DNA of 53,670 nt from the NCBI RefSeq assembly GCF_036659115.1, contig NZ_JAVXDF010000002.1, one strand, 5' to 3'. This stretch comes from Gordonibacter sp036659115 (GTDB lineage Bacteria > Actinomycetota > Coriobacteriia > Coriobacteriales > Eggerthellaceae). The notes below the pieces were generated by a model. The model did no database searches and was not told the origin of the DNA. It saw only the letters and a list, made by a program, of their open reading frames with translations. Positions 31,114 to 39,219 of this stretch are shown piece by piece. The first letter of the stretch is position 1, and every line of letters starts with the position of its first letter. Position numbers and translations under genes: made by a program.

Positions 31114-31926
31114 ATGGGTTTAGCATTACTTGAAGGGAAGAACCTGCTCGAAGGAAAGAAGATTATCGTAACCGGAGGAGCTGGCGGCATCGGGTCGGCT
31201 ACGGTGAACGAGTATGTGCGCCAAGGTGCCGCAGTCACTTCTATTGACATCGAAGACGAAAAGGGCCGCGCCTTCGCTGCAGAGGCGAATGCACAGGGGC
31301 CGGGCACCTGCACGTACGTGCACTGCGACATCGCCGTCAAAGAGGAAGTGGAGGCTGCGTTCGCTCAGGCGAAGGCGGACATGGGCGGGTTGGACGTGCT
31401 TGTCCACTGCGCAGCAAAGATGCAGGGTATGAACGCGGCGCTCAACTACACCAAAGACGACTACAACTTCATTTTCGATAACGATATGTGGGGCACTATC
31501 CTGGTAGACCAGGTGGCCTGTAAGCTGATGCAAGAGTACGGCCAGGGTATCATTGTGAACTATAGCTCGGAGACTGCGTTGTCAGGGGCACCCAACGACG
31601 GCCTGTACTCGGCTGCAAAAGCGGGTGTGGCCACCTGGACGCGCGTGATCGCGACGGAGTGGGGCCATGCCTACAACATCCGCTGCAACTCTGTGATGCC
31701 CACCATCAAAACGCCCATGTATCAGGCGTACGTGTCACACATGGATCCCGAGGCCTACGAGAAGTTTATGGAGTCGCGCCGCGCCAAGCACCCCATCAAG
31801 GGAGACATGGGCGATGCCGATGTCGACATCGCGCCGGTCATGGTGTTTTTGGCCTGCGACATGTCCCAGTACATCACCGGCCAGATTTTCGCCATCAACG
31901 GCGGCAACACCATGGTGCGCGGGTAG
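31114..31926 (+). CDS. SDR-family oxidoreductase
   Basis: Short-chain dehydrogenase/reductase of 270 residues. The cofactor motif TGGAGGIG is at 20-27. An Asp at the end of strand beta-2 (SIDIED, Asp45) favours NAD(H) over NADP(H). The catalytic set is Ser151/Ser152, Tyr165 and Lys169 in NDGLYSAAKAG. The usual NNAG is replaced by HCAA near 98-101. AAAAGGAG precedes the ATG at 31114. In anaerobic pyrogallol breakdown, the step after transhydroxylase is phloroglucinol reductase, also an SDR but NADPH-dependent in the studied case, so this could be an equivalent ring reductase or a side-chain alcohol/ketone dehydrogenase. The substrate is unproven. Confidence 0.86.
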   Translation: MGLALLEGKNLLEGKKIIVTGGAGGIGSATVNEYVRQGAAVTSIDIEDEKGRAFAAEANAQGPGTCTYVHCDIAVKEEVEAAFAQAKADMGGLDVLVHCAAKMQGMNAALNYTKDDYNFIFDNDMWGTILVDQVACKLMQEYGQGIIVNYSSETALSGAPNDGLYSAAKAGVATWTRVIATEWGHAYNIRCNSVMPTIKTPMYQAYVSHMDPEAYEKFMESRRAKHPIKGDMGDADVDIAPVMVFLACDMSQYITGQIFAINGGNTMVRG

Positions 31927-31998
31927 CGAGAGGTACTGCTTTGGCATAGAGCGATAGCAGGTGGCTTCCAAGGTCGCTGCACAAAGCTCTTTTGAAGG

Positions 31999-32031
31999 CA
32001 AGCCCCCTTTCGCAATGGAAAAGGGGGCTTG
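31999..32031 (+). terminator. Intra-operon hairpin between the SDR and VOC genes
   Basis: CAAGCCCCCTTT at 31999-32010 pairs perfectly with AAAGGGGGCTTG at 32020-32031, a 12 bp stem and nine-base loop. The following CGGAAAATC is not T-rich, so it may reduce rather than end transcription into the VOC and MFS genes, or protect the upstream message. Confidence 0.6.
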
Positions 32032-32072
32032 CGGAAAATCAAGACAACCGAATACGGAACGGAGGCTTTCGC

Positions 32073-32591
32073 ATGTACGAGAGACTTTTAAATAAGTACG
32101 CCATCAACCAGCTAGGGTACGTCGTGGACGATCTCGAGCGCGCAGCGCGTGCCCACTCAGCGCTGTTCGGATCGGGGCCGTTCGTGTACTTTTCCGCTCC
32201 TGCTCCTGCACGCACGCTCTTTCGCGGACAGGAGGTGCAGAACACCGTGGACGTGGCCTACGGCATGTACGGCGACCTGCAGATTGAACTCATCAAACCC
32301 ACGAGCTTCGACCCTACGCCCTACAACACCCCGGCACGGCTGGGATTCAATCATTTCTCGGTATGGGTCGACGATTTCGATGCCGCCGTGGAAGACTTCG
32401 CCGAGGCGGGGTTTGAGGTGGCTATGCTCATGGAGTCGAGTGGCGGCTTGCAGGTGGCCTATGTCGACTGCCTTGACACGTGGGGGCACTACGTCGAGAT
32501 ACACAACCCGCAACCGTATCTTGTGGATATGTGCAAGCAGCTGTCCACCGGATGGGACGGCACCGATCCGTTCCGCAAAATGGGTTCGTAG
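32073..32591 (+). CDS. VOC-superfamily (glyoxalase-like) protein
   Basis: A 172-residue vicinal-oxygen-chelate protein with two beta-alpha-beta-beta-beta units. The four positions where VOC enzymes usually place metal ligands hold Gln13 (INQLGYVV), Glu72 (LQIELI), His94 (GFNHFSVWV) and Glu142 (GHYVEIH). The first is commonly His, so the metal site is altered but could be functional. GGAGG precedes the ATG at 32073. Family members isomerise, open or cleave substrates that bind metal through neighbouring oxygens, which suits a catechol-derived product. It is followed after 27 bases by the transporter. The reaction cannot be told. Confidence 0.8.
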   Translation: MYERLLNKYAINQLGYVVDDLERAARAHSALFGSGPFVYFSAPAPARTLFRGQEVQNTVDVAYGMYGDLQIELIKPTSFDPTPYNTPARLGFNHFSVWVDDFDAAVEDFAEAGFEVAMLMESSGGLQVAYVDCLDTWGHYVEIHNPQPYLVDMCKQLSTGWDGTDPFRKMGS

Positions 32592-32618
32592 CCCGCTTCG
32601 ACGCACAAGGGGGGAACT

Positions 32619-34055
32619 ATGGAAAGCAAGGACACGCAGGGGACGTCGACGCAGGTGATTCGCAACCCGTTCCTTGAAGCGCCCGCTTCGAAGAAAACAA
32701 TGACGGTCGTGGGTATCTATATTGCCGTTGTGGGCTCGATCATCCAATCAGCAACCTTGTCCACATTGCTGCCGGTTGCGGGCAGGGAGATAGGCGGTCT
32801 TGATTACTATTCGCTCGCAAGCACGCTTTCGGGCATTATCAGTGTTGTGGTCATGCCACTTTGGGGATATCTCGGTGCGAAGAACCCGGCCATCAAGCGG
32901 CCGTTATTCACCGTCTCGCTGCTCATCGGGGCTGCCGTGCTGTTCGCCCGGGCGCTTGCACCTTCGATGATGGCAGTGGTTGTACCCTCGACGCTCTACG
33001 GATTCGTGAGCGCCGGCATCTTCGTCCTAGGCTACTCAATGATCCGCGATATGTTCGACATGAAGAAGGCGGGCATGTACCTGGGCATTTGCGGAACCAT
33101 GATGTCCATTGGCATGTTGGCCGGCCCGGTTCTTGGCGGCATCATTATGGATGCGGCCAGCTGGCGCTGGGTCTGCCACATGATCTGGCCGTTCATGCTT
33201 ATCGGAGGTCTACTGGTGTTCTTCGGCGCAAAGGCCACGACCGAGGAAGCAGCGGGCATGGCAAGCGGCGTGGGGAAGTTCGACGTGTCGGGGTCCGTGG
33301 CAATCATTGTCTTTTTGGGGTCGCTTATCACGGCGTTGTCGCTGGGTACAAGCTTCCTGCCGTTCGGCACTATGGGCAGCAACGCCCTGTTCGCACTTGC
33401 AGCCGTAGGGCTGGTTGCTTCGGTGCTGGTTATACGCAAAAAGCAAGGTGGGGCTATCATTCCGGCCACGGCTCTGAAGAACCGCAATACCCTGAGCTTC
33501 GCTATTGCGAACTTCTTCTGCATGTTCTCGAACATGGCGGTGTTTTTCTTCCTGCCCATGTACGTGATCACCGTCATGCAGCTGCCAGCGACCGAAGCGG
33601 GACTCACCACGACGCTCTACTCGGTGGCGGGACTGTTCTTAAGCCCGCTGTTCGGCAAGATGATCGGCAAAGCCGGAAACGCGCGCGGCGTGCTCTCGTT
33701 CGGCTGCATCATGCGCATCGTCGTGGCTGGCGCGTTGCTGCTGGTCATGGCTCCCGATGCCAACATCTTCGTCATCTACATCATCATGCTTGTTGCGGGT
33801 TGCTACAACAGCGTGCAGAGCTCTGCGTTCTCGGCTGGCCCGCAGATCCAGCTGCCTGAGGACATTCGCGTGCAGGGCAACTCGATCATTCAGGTAGGAC
33901 AGAATCTCGGCGGTGCTATCGGCACGGCTATCTACACGGTCATACTGGGATCGATGGGCATCGTCGGCGGCATGCCGATAGCGCTTGCGGTGTCGGTGGC
34001 GGCAGCGGCAGGCGCGCTCGTGTTCGCATTGCGGCTGCGCAAGCTTGAAGACTGA
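32619..34055 (+). CDS. MFS transporter (about 14 membrane segments, DHA2-like)
   Basis: A 478-residue major facilitator. I count about fourteen hydrophobic segments, from VVGIYIAVVGSIIQSATLSTLL (near 31) to the last near 450-472. The charged loop after TM2 (GYLGAKNPAIKR) and the repeat-like PVLGGIIMD segment at TM5 are typical of the drug:H+ antiporter-2 layout. AAGGGGGG lies just before the ATG. As the last gene of the run it may import a phenolic substrate or export the product. Direction and specificity cannot be read from sequence. Catechol dehydroxylase loci in gut Coriobacteriia are also reported with MFS genes. Confidence 0.85.
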   Translation: MESKDTQGTSTQVIRNPFLEAPASKKTMTVVGIYIAVVGSIIQSATLSTLLPVAGREIGGLDYYSLASTLSGIISVVVMPLWGYLGAKNPAIKRPLFTVSLLIGAAVLFARALAPSMMAVVVPSTLYGFVSAGIFVLGYSMIRDMFDMKKAGMYLGICGTMMSIGMLAGPVLGGIIMDAASWRWVCHMIWPFMLIGGLLVFFGAKATTEEAAGMASGVGKFDVSGSVAIIVFLGSLITALSLGTSFLPFGTMGSNALFALAAVGLVASVLVIRKKQGGAIIPATALKNRNTLSFAIANFFCMFSNMAVFFFLPMYVITVMQLPATEAGLTTTLYSVAGLFLSPLFGKMIGKAGNARGVLSFGCIMRIVVAGALLLVMAPDANIFVIYIIMLVAGCYNSVQSSAFSAGPQIQLPEDIRVQGNSIIQVGQNLGGAIGTAIYTVILGSMGIVGGMPIALAVSVAAAAGALVFALRLRKLED

Positions 34056-34371
34056 ACGACACGAGGAAGCAAGATCACACCCGAAACAAAATACCTCGAA
34101 TGAGCACTGAGGCGTTCAAGCAGGTACCGGCGGCTAGAGGGCTGGTACCTGCCTTAGTGCCTGTCTATTCCGGTCTTGATGTCGTGGCTGCGATACCTTA
34201 CGGTGCCTCAGTGCTTCGCACCCGCAGCTTTTCTCCTGATGGTCCTGTTTTGCGTGTTACTTCTTGCAGGTATTGTTGCGAAAACGCCGATCGAGCGGAT
34301 GCGCCGCTGCCCGGCTCGTTTTTCCGTTACAATATGAAAGCGAGACCGTCGCTTCGAGGGAGCCGTGGAAC
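34056..34371. other. Spacer after the MFS gene with nested inverted repeats
   Basis: GCACTGAGGC at 34104-34113 pairs with GCCTCAGTGC at 34205-34214 (10 bp), enclosing GCAGGTACC at 34120-34128 with GGTACCTGC at 34144-34152 (9 bp). No T-run follows. The outer left arm resembles that of the element at 3985-4113 (13 of 17 aligned bases agree: both contain GAGG-Y-GTTC), so these may be two copies of one repeat. A TACAAT at 34328-34333 is a possible -10 box for the next gene, with GGGAG before the ATG at 34372. Confidence 0.45.
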
Positions 34372-35904
34372 ATGATCTGTCCGAACTGCCAATCTGACAA
34401 TAAAGAAGGCGCGAAATTCTGCAACGAATGCGGATTTCCGCTTACCGGCCGCATGGCGGCCGTAGCTGCTGCGTCGACGAGCGACGAAGCGCTGCGCGCC
34501 GTCGCGTCGGATGCCCAAGACGACGGCCCCGTTTACGAGGCTGTCGAGAACGCGGCTTCACCGGAGTCCTCCCAACCCTCCGGTGACGAGGGCTTTTCGG
34601 GGGAAGAGGCACCCGCCTCCCAGCCGGCCGAGGCCACCTCGCCGCGCATGACGCAGGGTTCGGGTCCTTTGGACCCGTCGCAGCTTCCGGTGATAGGCCT
34701 TGCGGGCGTGGATGTCGACGAGGATGGTAACGAGTTCGACTTCGACGATATCGACATCGATGCGGTCGATGGCGGGAAGGCAACAGCGCCTGCTTTGCGC
34801 CAGAACCGGGACGCCTCGGTCACCGCCGATCTTTCCGGCCTAGACGAATGCCTGGTCGATGCCGGCTATGCGCCGCCTCAATCGGCGTGGCGCTCGGGCG
34901 GCACCATGGAGATGCCGCGTATCGACGATGCCCCGGCACCCAAGCAAAAAGAATTTCGCGCTCCCGACCCGAATGCGAAGAAGCACGGCAAGGGGCGCAT
35001 CGTCGCTATCGTGGCGGCTGTGTTGGTTGTGGCGGCGGCAGCTGCTGTGGGCATTACCTACCAGATGGAGTTGTGGGGCGGCAAGATGCCGCCCAACGTA
35101 GTGGGCATGACGCAGGCCGATGCCACCTACCAGCTGGAAGAGAAGGGCTTTGCCGTCCGCTCCGTGCAGGTCAAGTCCGATGAGCCCGAAGGATTGGTGT
35201 TGTTCATGGACCCGACCGGGGGAGCACGTGCCGAGAAGGGCACCGAAGTGGTCCTCCAGGTGGCCGTGCCTCGCACGATCCCTGACGTGGCCGGCAAGAC
35301 GAGGGATGAAGCGGGCAAGCTTTTGAACGAAGCTGGGTTCGACCATGTGACGTTCGCCGAAGTGAAGTCCGACGATGCCGAAGGGATGGTGCTTTCCCTG
35401 GAGCCTGCCGCAGGCCAGAAAGCCAAGGCATCGACCCCTGTCGCAGTGACGGTCGCCGTGCCCTATGTCGTACCCGATGTGGTGGGCAAGCCGAACGCCG
35501 AGGCGGTTGCCGCACTCAAGGAGGCTTCTTACACGGCCAATGTCCAGTATTATTACACCGAGGACGTAGCTGAGGGCCTTGTGGTGAGCATTGACCCTGC
35601 TGCCGGGACGAAACTTGCTTCCGGCTCGACCGTTACCATGAATGTGGCCGTGTCGCGTTCGAGCGTGCTGCTGCCGATTGCGAAGGACTACCTGGCAAGT
35701 GCTGGCACCATCAGCCTAGGCGGCACCACTTACCGTATCGACTCGGTTGATGCGGTGTCGTACACGGGCTATAACCAGACGGCGTTCACCATTACCGGAC
35801 GTGCGGTGACCACGCTGGACGGCGAGACGGTCACTGGCTCCGCCAAGCAGAAAAGCGCCACCATTACCTGGGATGATGCTAACAACGTCGTCAGCATCGC
35901 CTAA
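34372..35904 (+). CDS. Zinc-ribbon, single-pass membrane protein with three PASTA-like repeats
   Basis: A 510-residue protein. A zinc ribbon at the N-terminus has Cys3, Cys6, Cys17 and Cys20. A long acidic, disordered linker follows (about 25-205). One membrane helix is at 209-229. Outside come three PASTA-type repeats (about 238-305, 306-373, 374-440), each with a Pro-x-Val-x-Gly core (PPNVVGM, IPDVAGK, VPDVVGK), then a beta-rich end domain. PASTA repeats bind peptidoglycan fragments in Stk kinases and PBPs, but here there is no kinase or transpeptidase domain. It may anchor or report the state of the wall. I cannot name a partner. It sits between the island and recO. Confidence 0.8.
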   Translation: MICPNCQSDNKEGAKFCNECGFPLTGRMAAVAAASTSDEALRAVASDAQDDGPVYEAVENAASPESSQPSGDEGFSGEEAPASQPAEATSPRMTQGSGPLDPSQLPVIGLAGVDVDEDGNEFDFDDIDIDAVDGGKATAPALRQNRDASVTADLSGLDECLVDAGYAPPQSAWRSGGTMEMPRIDDAPAPKQKEFRAPDPNAKKHGKGRIVAIVAAVLVVAAAAAVGITYQMELWGGKMPPNVVGMTQADATYQLEEKGFAVRSVQVKSDEPEGLVLFMDPTGGARAEKGTEVVLQVAVPRTIPDVAGKTRDEAGKLLNEAGFDHVTFAEVKSDDAEGMVLSLEPAAGQKAKASTPVAVTVAVPYVVPDVVGKPNAEAVAALKEASYTANVQYYYTEDVAEGLVVSIDPAAGTKLASGSTVTMNVAVSRSSVLLPIAKDYLASAGTISLGGTTYRIDSVDAVSYTGYNQTAFTITGRAVTTLDGETVTGSAKQKSATITWDDANNVVSIA

Positions 35905-35910
35905 CGTTCC

Positions 35911-36681
35911 GTGGCTAGCGCGACGTACACGGCGCGCGCCATCGTGCTGCGCAAGACGAAGCTGGGGGAGAGCGACCTTATCGTGACCATGTTGGCCGAG
36001 GACGGCTCGCAGGTGCGCGTGGTCGCCAAGGGCGCCCGCAAGCCGTCGAGCTCGTTTGCTGCGCGCCTTGAGCTGTACGCGATCGTAGACGTGCTCTGCG
36101 CGAAGGGCCGCAGCTTGGATATCGTGCAGGAAGCGCGGATCGCCGCCAGCAACGAGCACATTCGCCGCGATATGGAGCATGCGGCGGCGGCGGCGCCTAT
36201 GGCCGAGTTTCTGGATCGCGTAACGCAAGCGGGCCTGGAAAGCCCCCGCTTGTTTGCACTCACCGAAGCGGCTCTCGCGCGTCTCGATGTGGCGGAACCT
36301 GCCCAAGCCCCTACCATCTGCGCTGCCCACCTGCTGAAAGCACTTGCATTTTCCGGTCTGCGTCCGAGTTTGGCGTCTTGTGTCGGCTGCGGTTGCGAGG
36401 TCGTGCTGGATCGTGCAGACCAACCGGTGTTCGTATCCTACAGCGAAGGCGGCGTCGTCTGTACCGCCTGCCGCTCGCGCGTGGAGGCCATCGCGGTTCC
36501 ACCCGATACCATTGGCTGGTGCAGGGCGCTGCTCTGCTCGACGTTTGCCGAGATCGGCGAAATGGACATCAATTTGTCGTCTTCGTTCGCCGTCCTGCGC
36601 TTTTGCCAGCAATGGATACGCGAACATGTCGGAGCAAATCTGAAATCCCTCAACTTCCTGTTTACCTGTGGTTTGTTCTGA
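35911..36681 (+). CDS. recO: DNA repair protein RecO
   Basis: Loads RecA on gapped DNA with RecR. The 256-residue product has the N-terminal OB fold (residues 1-80: TARAIVLRKTKLGESDLIVTM, then VAKGARKP). A C-terminal zinc finger contains CVGCGCEV near 155-162 and CTACRSRVE near 184-192. GTG start at 35911, six bases after the PASTA gene stop. A TSCPD protein gene starts 14 bases after recO. Confidence 0.92.
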   Translation: MASATYTARAIVLRKTKLGESDLIVTMLAEDGSQVRVVAKGARKPSSSFAARLELYAIVDVLCAKGRSLDIVQEARIAASNEHIRRDMEHAAAAAPMAEFLDRVTQAGLESPRLFALTEAALARLDVAEPAQAPTICAAHLLKALAFSGLRPSLASCVGCGCEVVLDRADQPVFVSYSEGGVVCTACRSRVEAIAVPPDTIGWCRALLCSTFAEIGEMDINLSSSFAVLRFCQQWIREHVGANLKSLNFLFTCGLF

Positions 36682-36695
36682 TCGAGAGGAGCACT

Positions 36696-36950
36696 ATGCA
36701 TGTATTCACCCCGCGCGGCGTCTGCTCGCGCGCCATCCGTGTCGAGCTGGACGGGGATGCGGTGTCTAACGTCGAGTTTGAGGGCGGCTGCAGCGGCAAC
36801 CTGAAGGCTATCGCAAAAGTCTCCCGCGGCATGACCGTCGACCAGATAGCCGAGCTCTGGGAGGGCAATACCTGCGGCAACCGCAAGACGTCGTGCGTCG
36901 ATCAACTGGTCTGCGCCCTTCGCGAAGCACAGTGCACGCAAGCTGGCTAG
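36696..36950 (+). CDS. TSCPD-domain protein (TIGR03905-like)
   Basis: An 84-residue protein resembling the small stand-alone TSCPD family, which is related to the C-terminal domain of some ribonucleotide reductases. The TSCVDQL motif is near residues 67-73, and Cys10, Cys32, Cys61 and Cys67 are spaced like a metal site. GAGAGGAGC precedes the ATG. It is cotranscribed with recO judging by the 14-base gap. Function is unknown across the family. Confidence 0.82.
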   Translation: MHVFTPRGVCSRAIRVELDGDAVSNVEFEGGCSGNLKAIAKVSRGMTVDQIAELWEGNTCGNRKTSCVDQLVCALREAQCTQAG

Positions 36951-37027
36951 GGCGCTCAAGCTGCCGCATACACCCAGAGGTGGCGGCACTGCGAGAGAAT
37001 GCGGTCGAAGATACGGCTACGAAAACG

Positions 37028-37087
37028 TTAAGTTTTCCTTAATATTGACCGGACAGGGCGCTGACACACGATGCCGCTCTATACAAT
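37028..37087 (+). promoter_or_regulatory. Promoter region of the VanR-like pair
   Basis: TTAAG at 37028-37032 and CTTAA at 37038-37042 form a short dyad in an A/T-rich patch, a possible self-regulatory site. CTGACA at 37061-37066 and TACAAT at 37082-37087 (15 bp spacing) are the best -35/-10 pair. The message would start near 37094 with the regulator ATG at 37164. Confidence 0.45.
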
Positions 37088-37163
37088 AGCTTCTAGAGCA
37101 AGAGAATCGCGCACGGATGCCCGACAGGGCGTATGCGGGACGAAAGGGTCGAAGGTGGGCGAG

Positions 37164-37856
37164 ATGAAGCGCGTTGCAGTGTGCGACGACGAGGCGGCTA
37201 TCGCCGACTTGGTAGTGCAGCTGTTTGCCGGCAACGGTTTGGAGGCGCATGCGTTCTACGCCGGTGCCGATCTGCTTGCAGCGGCAGAGCAGGAGCCGTT
37301 CGACCTGGTTCTGCTCGACATCATGATGCCCGGCATGGACGGGTTCTCCTGTTGCCGGGAATTGCGGCGGAAAAGCTCGGTGCCCATCATCTTCCTCACG
37401 GCGAAAGACGAGGAGATCGACAAGGTCGTCGGCTTCGAGCTGGGAGCCGACGACTACGTGGTGAAGCCTTTTAAGCCCCGCGAGCTTCTGGCCCGCGCCC
37501 GGGCAAGGCTGCGCCGTACCGCAGGGTCGGATGGCGCCCGGCGCACAGGCGAGCGCTCTGTGCTCGAAGCGCTGGGGATCGCGCTGGACGAGGATCTCTA
37601 TGTGGCGACGCTTCATGGCGAGGCGTTGACCCTCACGCCCAAGGAGTTTGCCATACTGGCCTGCTTGCTGCGAGCTGCGGGCCGTCCTGTTGCCTCGCGC
37701 GACTTGTTCGAGGAAGTATGGGGCGAGGAACCGAACGCGCAGAGCAACAACACGGTCATGGTGCACATCCGTCATTTGCGCAAGAAATTGTCCGACATCG
37801 ATTCTTCCCGCGAGTTCGTCGAAACGGTATGGGGCGTGGGCTACAAGCTGGGGTAG
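37164..37856 (+). CDS. OmpR-family response regulator, VanR-like
   Basis: A 230-residue response regulator: receiver with Asp8-Asp9, phosphoacceptor Asp52 in LLDIMMPGMDG, and Lys near 101 in DYVVKPFKPRE. The OmpR winged helix ends NNTVMVHIRHLRKKL and VETVWGVGYKLG, the end form common to VanR-like regulators. The paired sensor starts 34 bases downstream. No van resistance genes (vanH/A/X types) are nearby, so this is most likely a cell-wall stress or housekeeping VanRS homologue. A GTG at 37155 is an alternative start. Confidence 0.9.
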   Translation: MKRVAVCDDEAAIADLVVQLFAGNGLEAHAFYAGADLLAAAEQEPFDLVLLDIMMPGMDGFSCCRELRRKSSVPIIFLTAKDEEIDKVVGFELGADDYVVKPFKPRELLARARARLRRTAGSDGARRTGERSVLEALGIALDEDLYVATLHGEALTLTPKEFAILACLLRAAGRPVASRDLFEEVWGEEPNAQSNNTVMVHIRHLRKKLSDIDSSREFVETVWGVGYKLG

Positions 37857-37890
37857 CACTTGCATCATGCGAAGCGTAAGGAGCAATGCA

Positions 37891-39054
37891 ATGGAAACGG
37901 CCTCTTTCACCCAGGCGGCAAAACAAGACCAGACGCGCAGGCTGTCGAATGCTATCCTGCGCCGTACGTTGGTGAACGTCGTGCTGTTCGCCGTGGTGTA
38001 CTTCGTCCTGTTCATGGGCTTCATGGCTACGTTCGGAACCATGGTCTCGGATTTCATATTCGACCTCGTCTTGAGCAGCCACACGGTGCACGGCTCCCTG
38101 CAAACCCTCTTTTTCGTTCTGGTTATCACCGGCTTCGTTCTAGGTGTCGTGCTCATCGTGCGCAGCGGCATCAACCGGGCGCTGCGTTACTTCGACCTGC
38201 TGCTAGACTCCACGTCCGACGTGCTGGCCAAGCGCGAGGGTCCTATCATCCTGCCCAGCGAGCTGGCGCCAACAGCGCTGTTCCTGAACGGCATCAAGAC
38301 GCAAGGCGAGCAAAACGAACGGGCAGCCAAGGCGGCGGAGGAGCGCAAGAACGAGCTGGTGGTGTATCTGGCACACGACATCAAGACGCCGCTCACCTCC
38401 ATCATCGGCTACCTGACGCTGCTCGATGAGTCGCCCAGCCTTCCACTGGACGTGCGGGCGCGCTATACGGGCATTACCTTGGCAAAGGCGTACCGCTTGG
38501 AGGAGCTGCTCGACGAGTTCTTCGAGATAACCCGCTACAACCTGCAGGCCATACCCATCGAGCGCTCGCGGTTCGACGGAGCGCTGTTCGTGAGCCAGGT
38601 CGTCGACGAGTTCTATCCGGTGGCCGAGGGCCGCTCGTTGGAGCTGGTGTTCGAAGGACCCGACGAGCTGCCCGTGTTCGCCGATGCAGGACGTGTGGCG
38701 CGCGTGTTGAACAACGTGTTGAAAAACGCGGTAGCCTATGCCGATACCGGCACCCGAGTGAACGTGCGCACAGGGCTTGCGTGTGGGCAGGACGGGTTCG
38801 TGTGGTGGGAGCTTACCGTTACCGACCGCGGTCGTGAGCTTTCTTCTGAGCACCTGGAACGCATCTTCGAGAAGTTCTTCCGAGCCGATGTCTCGCGCGG
38901 GTCGGGGTCGGGCGGTGCCGGGCTGGGCCTAGCCATCGCACGCGAAATTGCCCGCGCCCATGGCGGGGATATCTACGCCACCAGCGATGCCGGGCTCACC
39001 TCGTTCACCATCTGGATCCCCCAAGGCCCGAGCGTTACCCCTGTGCAACCGTGA
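37891..39054 (+). CDS. Two-pass membrane sensor histidine kinase, VanS-like
   Basis: A 387-residue sensor with two membrane helices (about 25-48 and 71-91) and an extracytoplasmic loop of only about 20 residues. A HAMP-like linker and the H box YLAHDIKTPLTS with His162 follow. The ATPase domain has NNVLKNAVAYAD (N box), TDRGRELS, a G2-like SGGAGLGLAIAREIARAHGG and an end rich in Pro. The G1 motif DxGxG reads DRGRE, a variant. The short loop points to sensing in or at the membrane. AAGGAG lies before the ATG at 37891. It pairs with the upstream regulator. Confidence 0.88.
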   Translation: METASFTQAAKQDQTRRLSNAILRRTLVNVVLFAVVYFVLFMGFMATFGTMVSDFIFDLVLSSHTVHGSLQTLFFVLVITGFVLGVVLIVRSGINRALRYFDLLLDSTSDVLAKREGPIILPSELAPTALFLNGIKTQGEQNERAAKAAEERKNELVVYLAHDIKTPLTSIIGYLTLLDESPSLPLDVRARYTGITLAKAYRLEELLDEFFEITRYNLQAIPIERSRFDGALFVSQVVDEFYPVAEGRSLELVFEGPDELPVFADAGRVARVLNNVLKNAVAYADTGTRVNVRTGLACGQDGFVWWELTVTDRGRELSSEHLERIFEKFFRADVSRGSGSGGAGLGLAIAREIARAHGGDIYATSDAGLTSFTIWIPQGPSVTPVQP

Positions 39055-39219
39055 AGAGCGTCGGAACCCTTCTGTATCAGGAGCTCCACGTCAAAGGAGG
39101 CAAGGCTAACCCTTGGTGGCTCGCATGCGGGCTCATGGCACGCCATGCAAAGCGATAAGGGTCGGGATTCGCTTGTGCGGAACCTTGTGCGGAACCTGTG
39201 ATCAGCCTCTATGGTGCCC
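39055..39219. repeat. Tandem 12-base repeat in the spacer before rpsO
   Basis: CTTGTGCGGAAC occurs twice without a gap at 39172-39183 and 39184-39195. The rest of this spacer has no recognisable gene and no strong terminator for the sensor kinase; only the promoter of rpsO follows. Confidence 0.6.

Noticed and set aside
37164..39054. Vancomycin resistance locus
   Set aside because: Only VanR/VanS-like genes are present. No vanH, ligase or dipeptidase genes are in the window.
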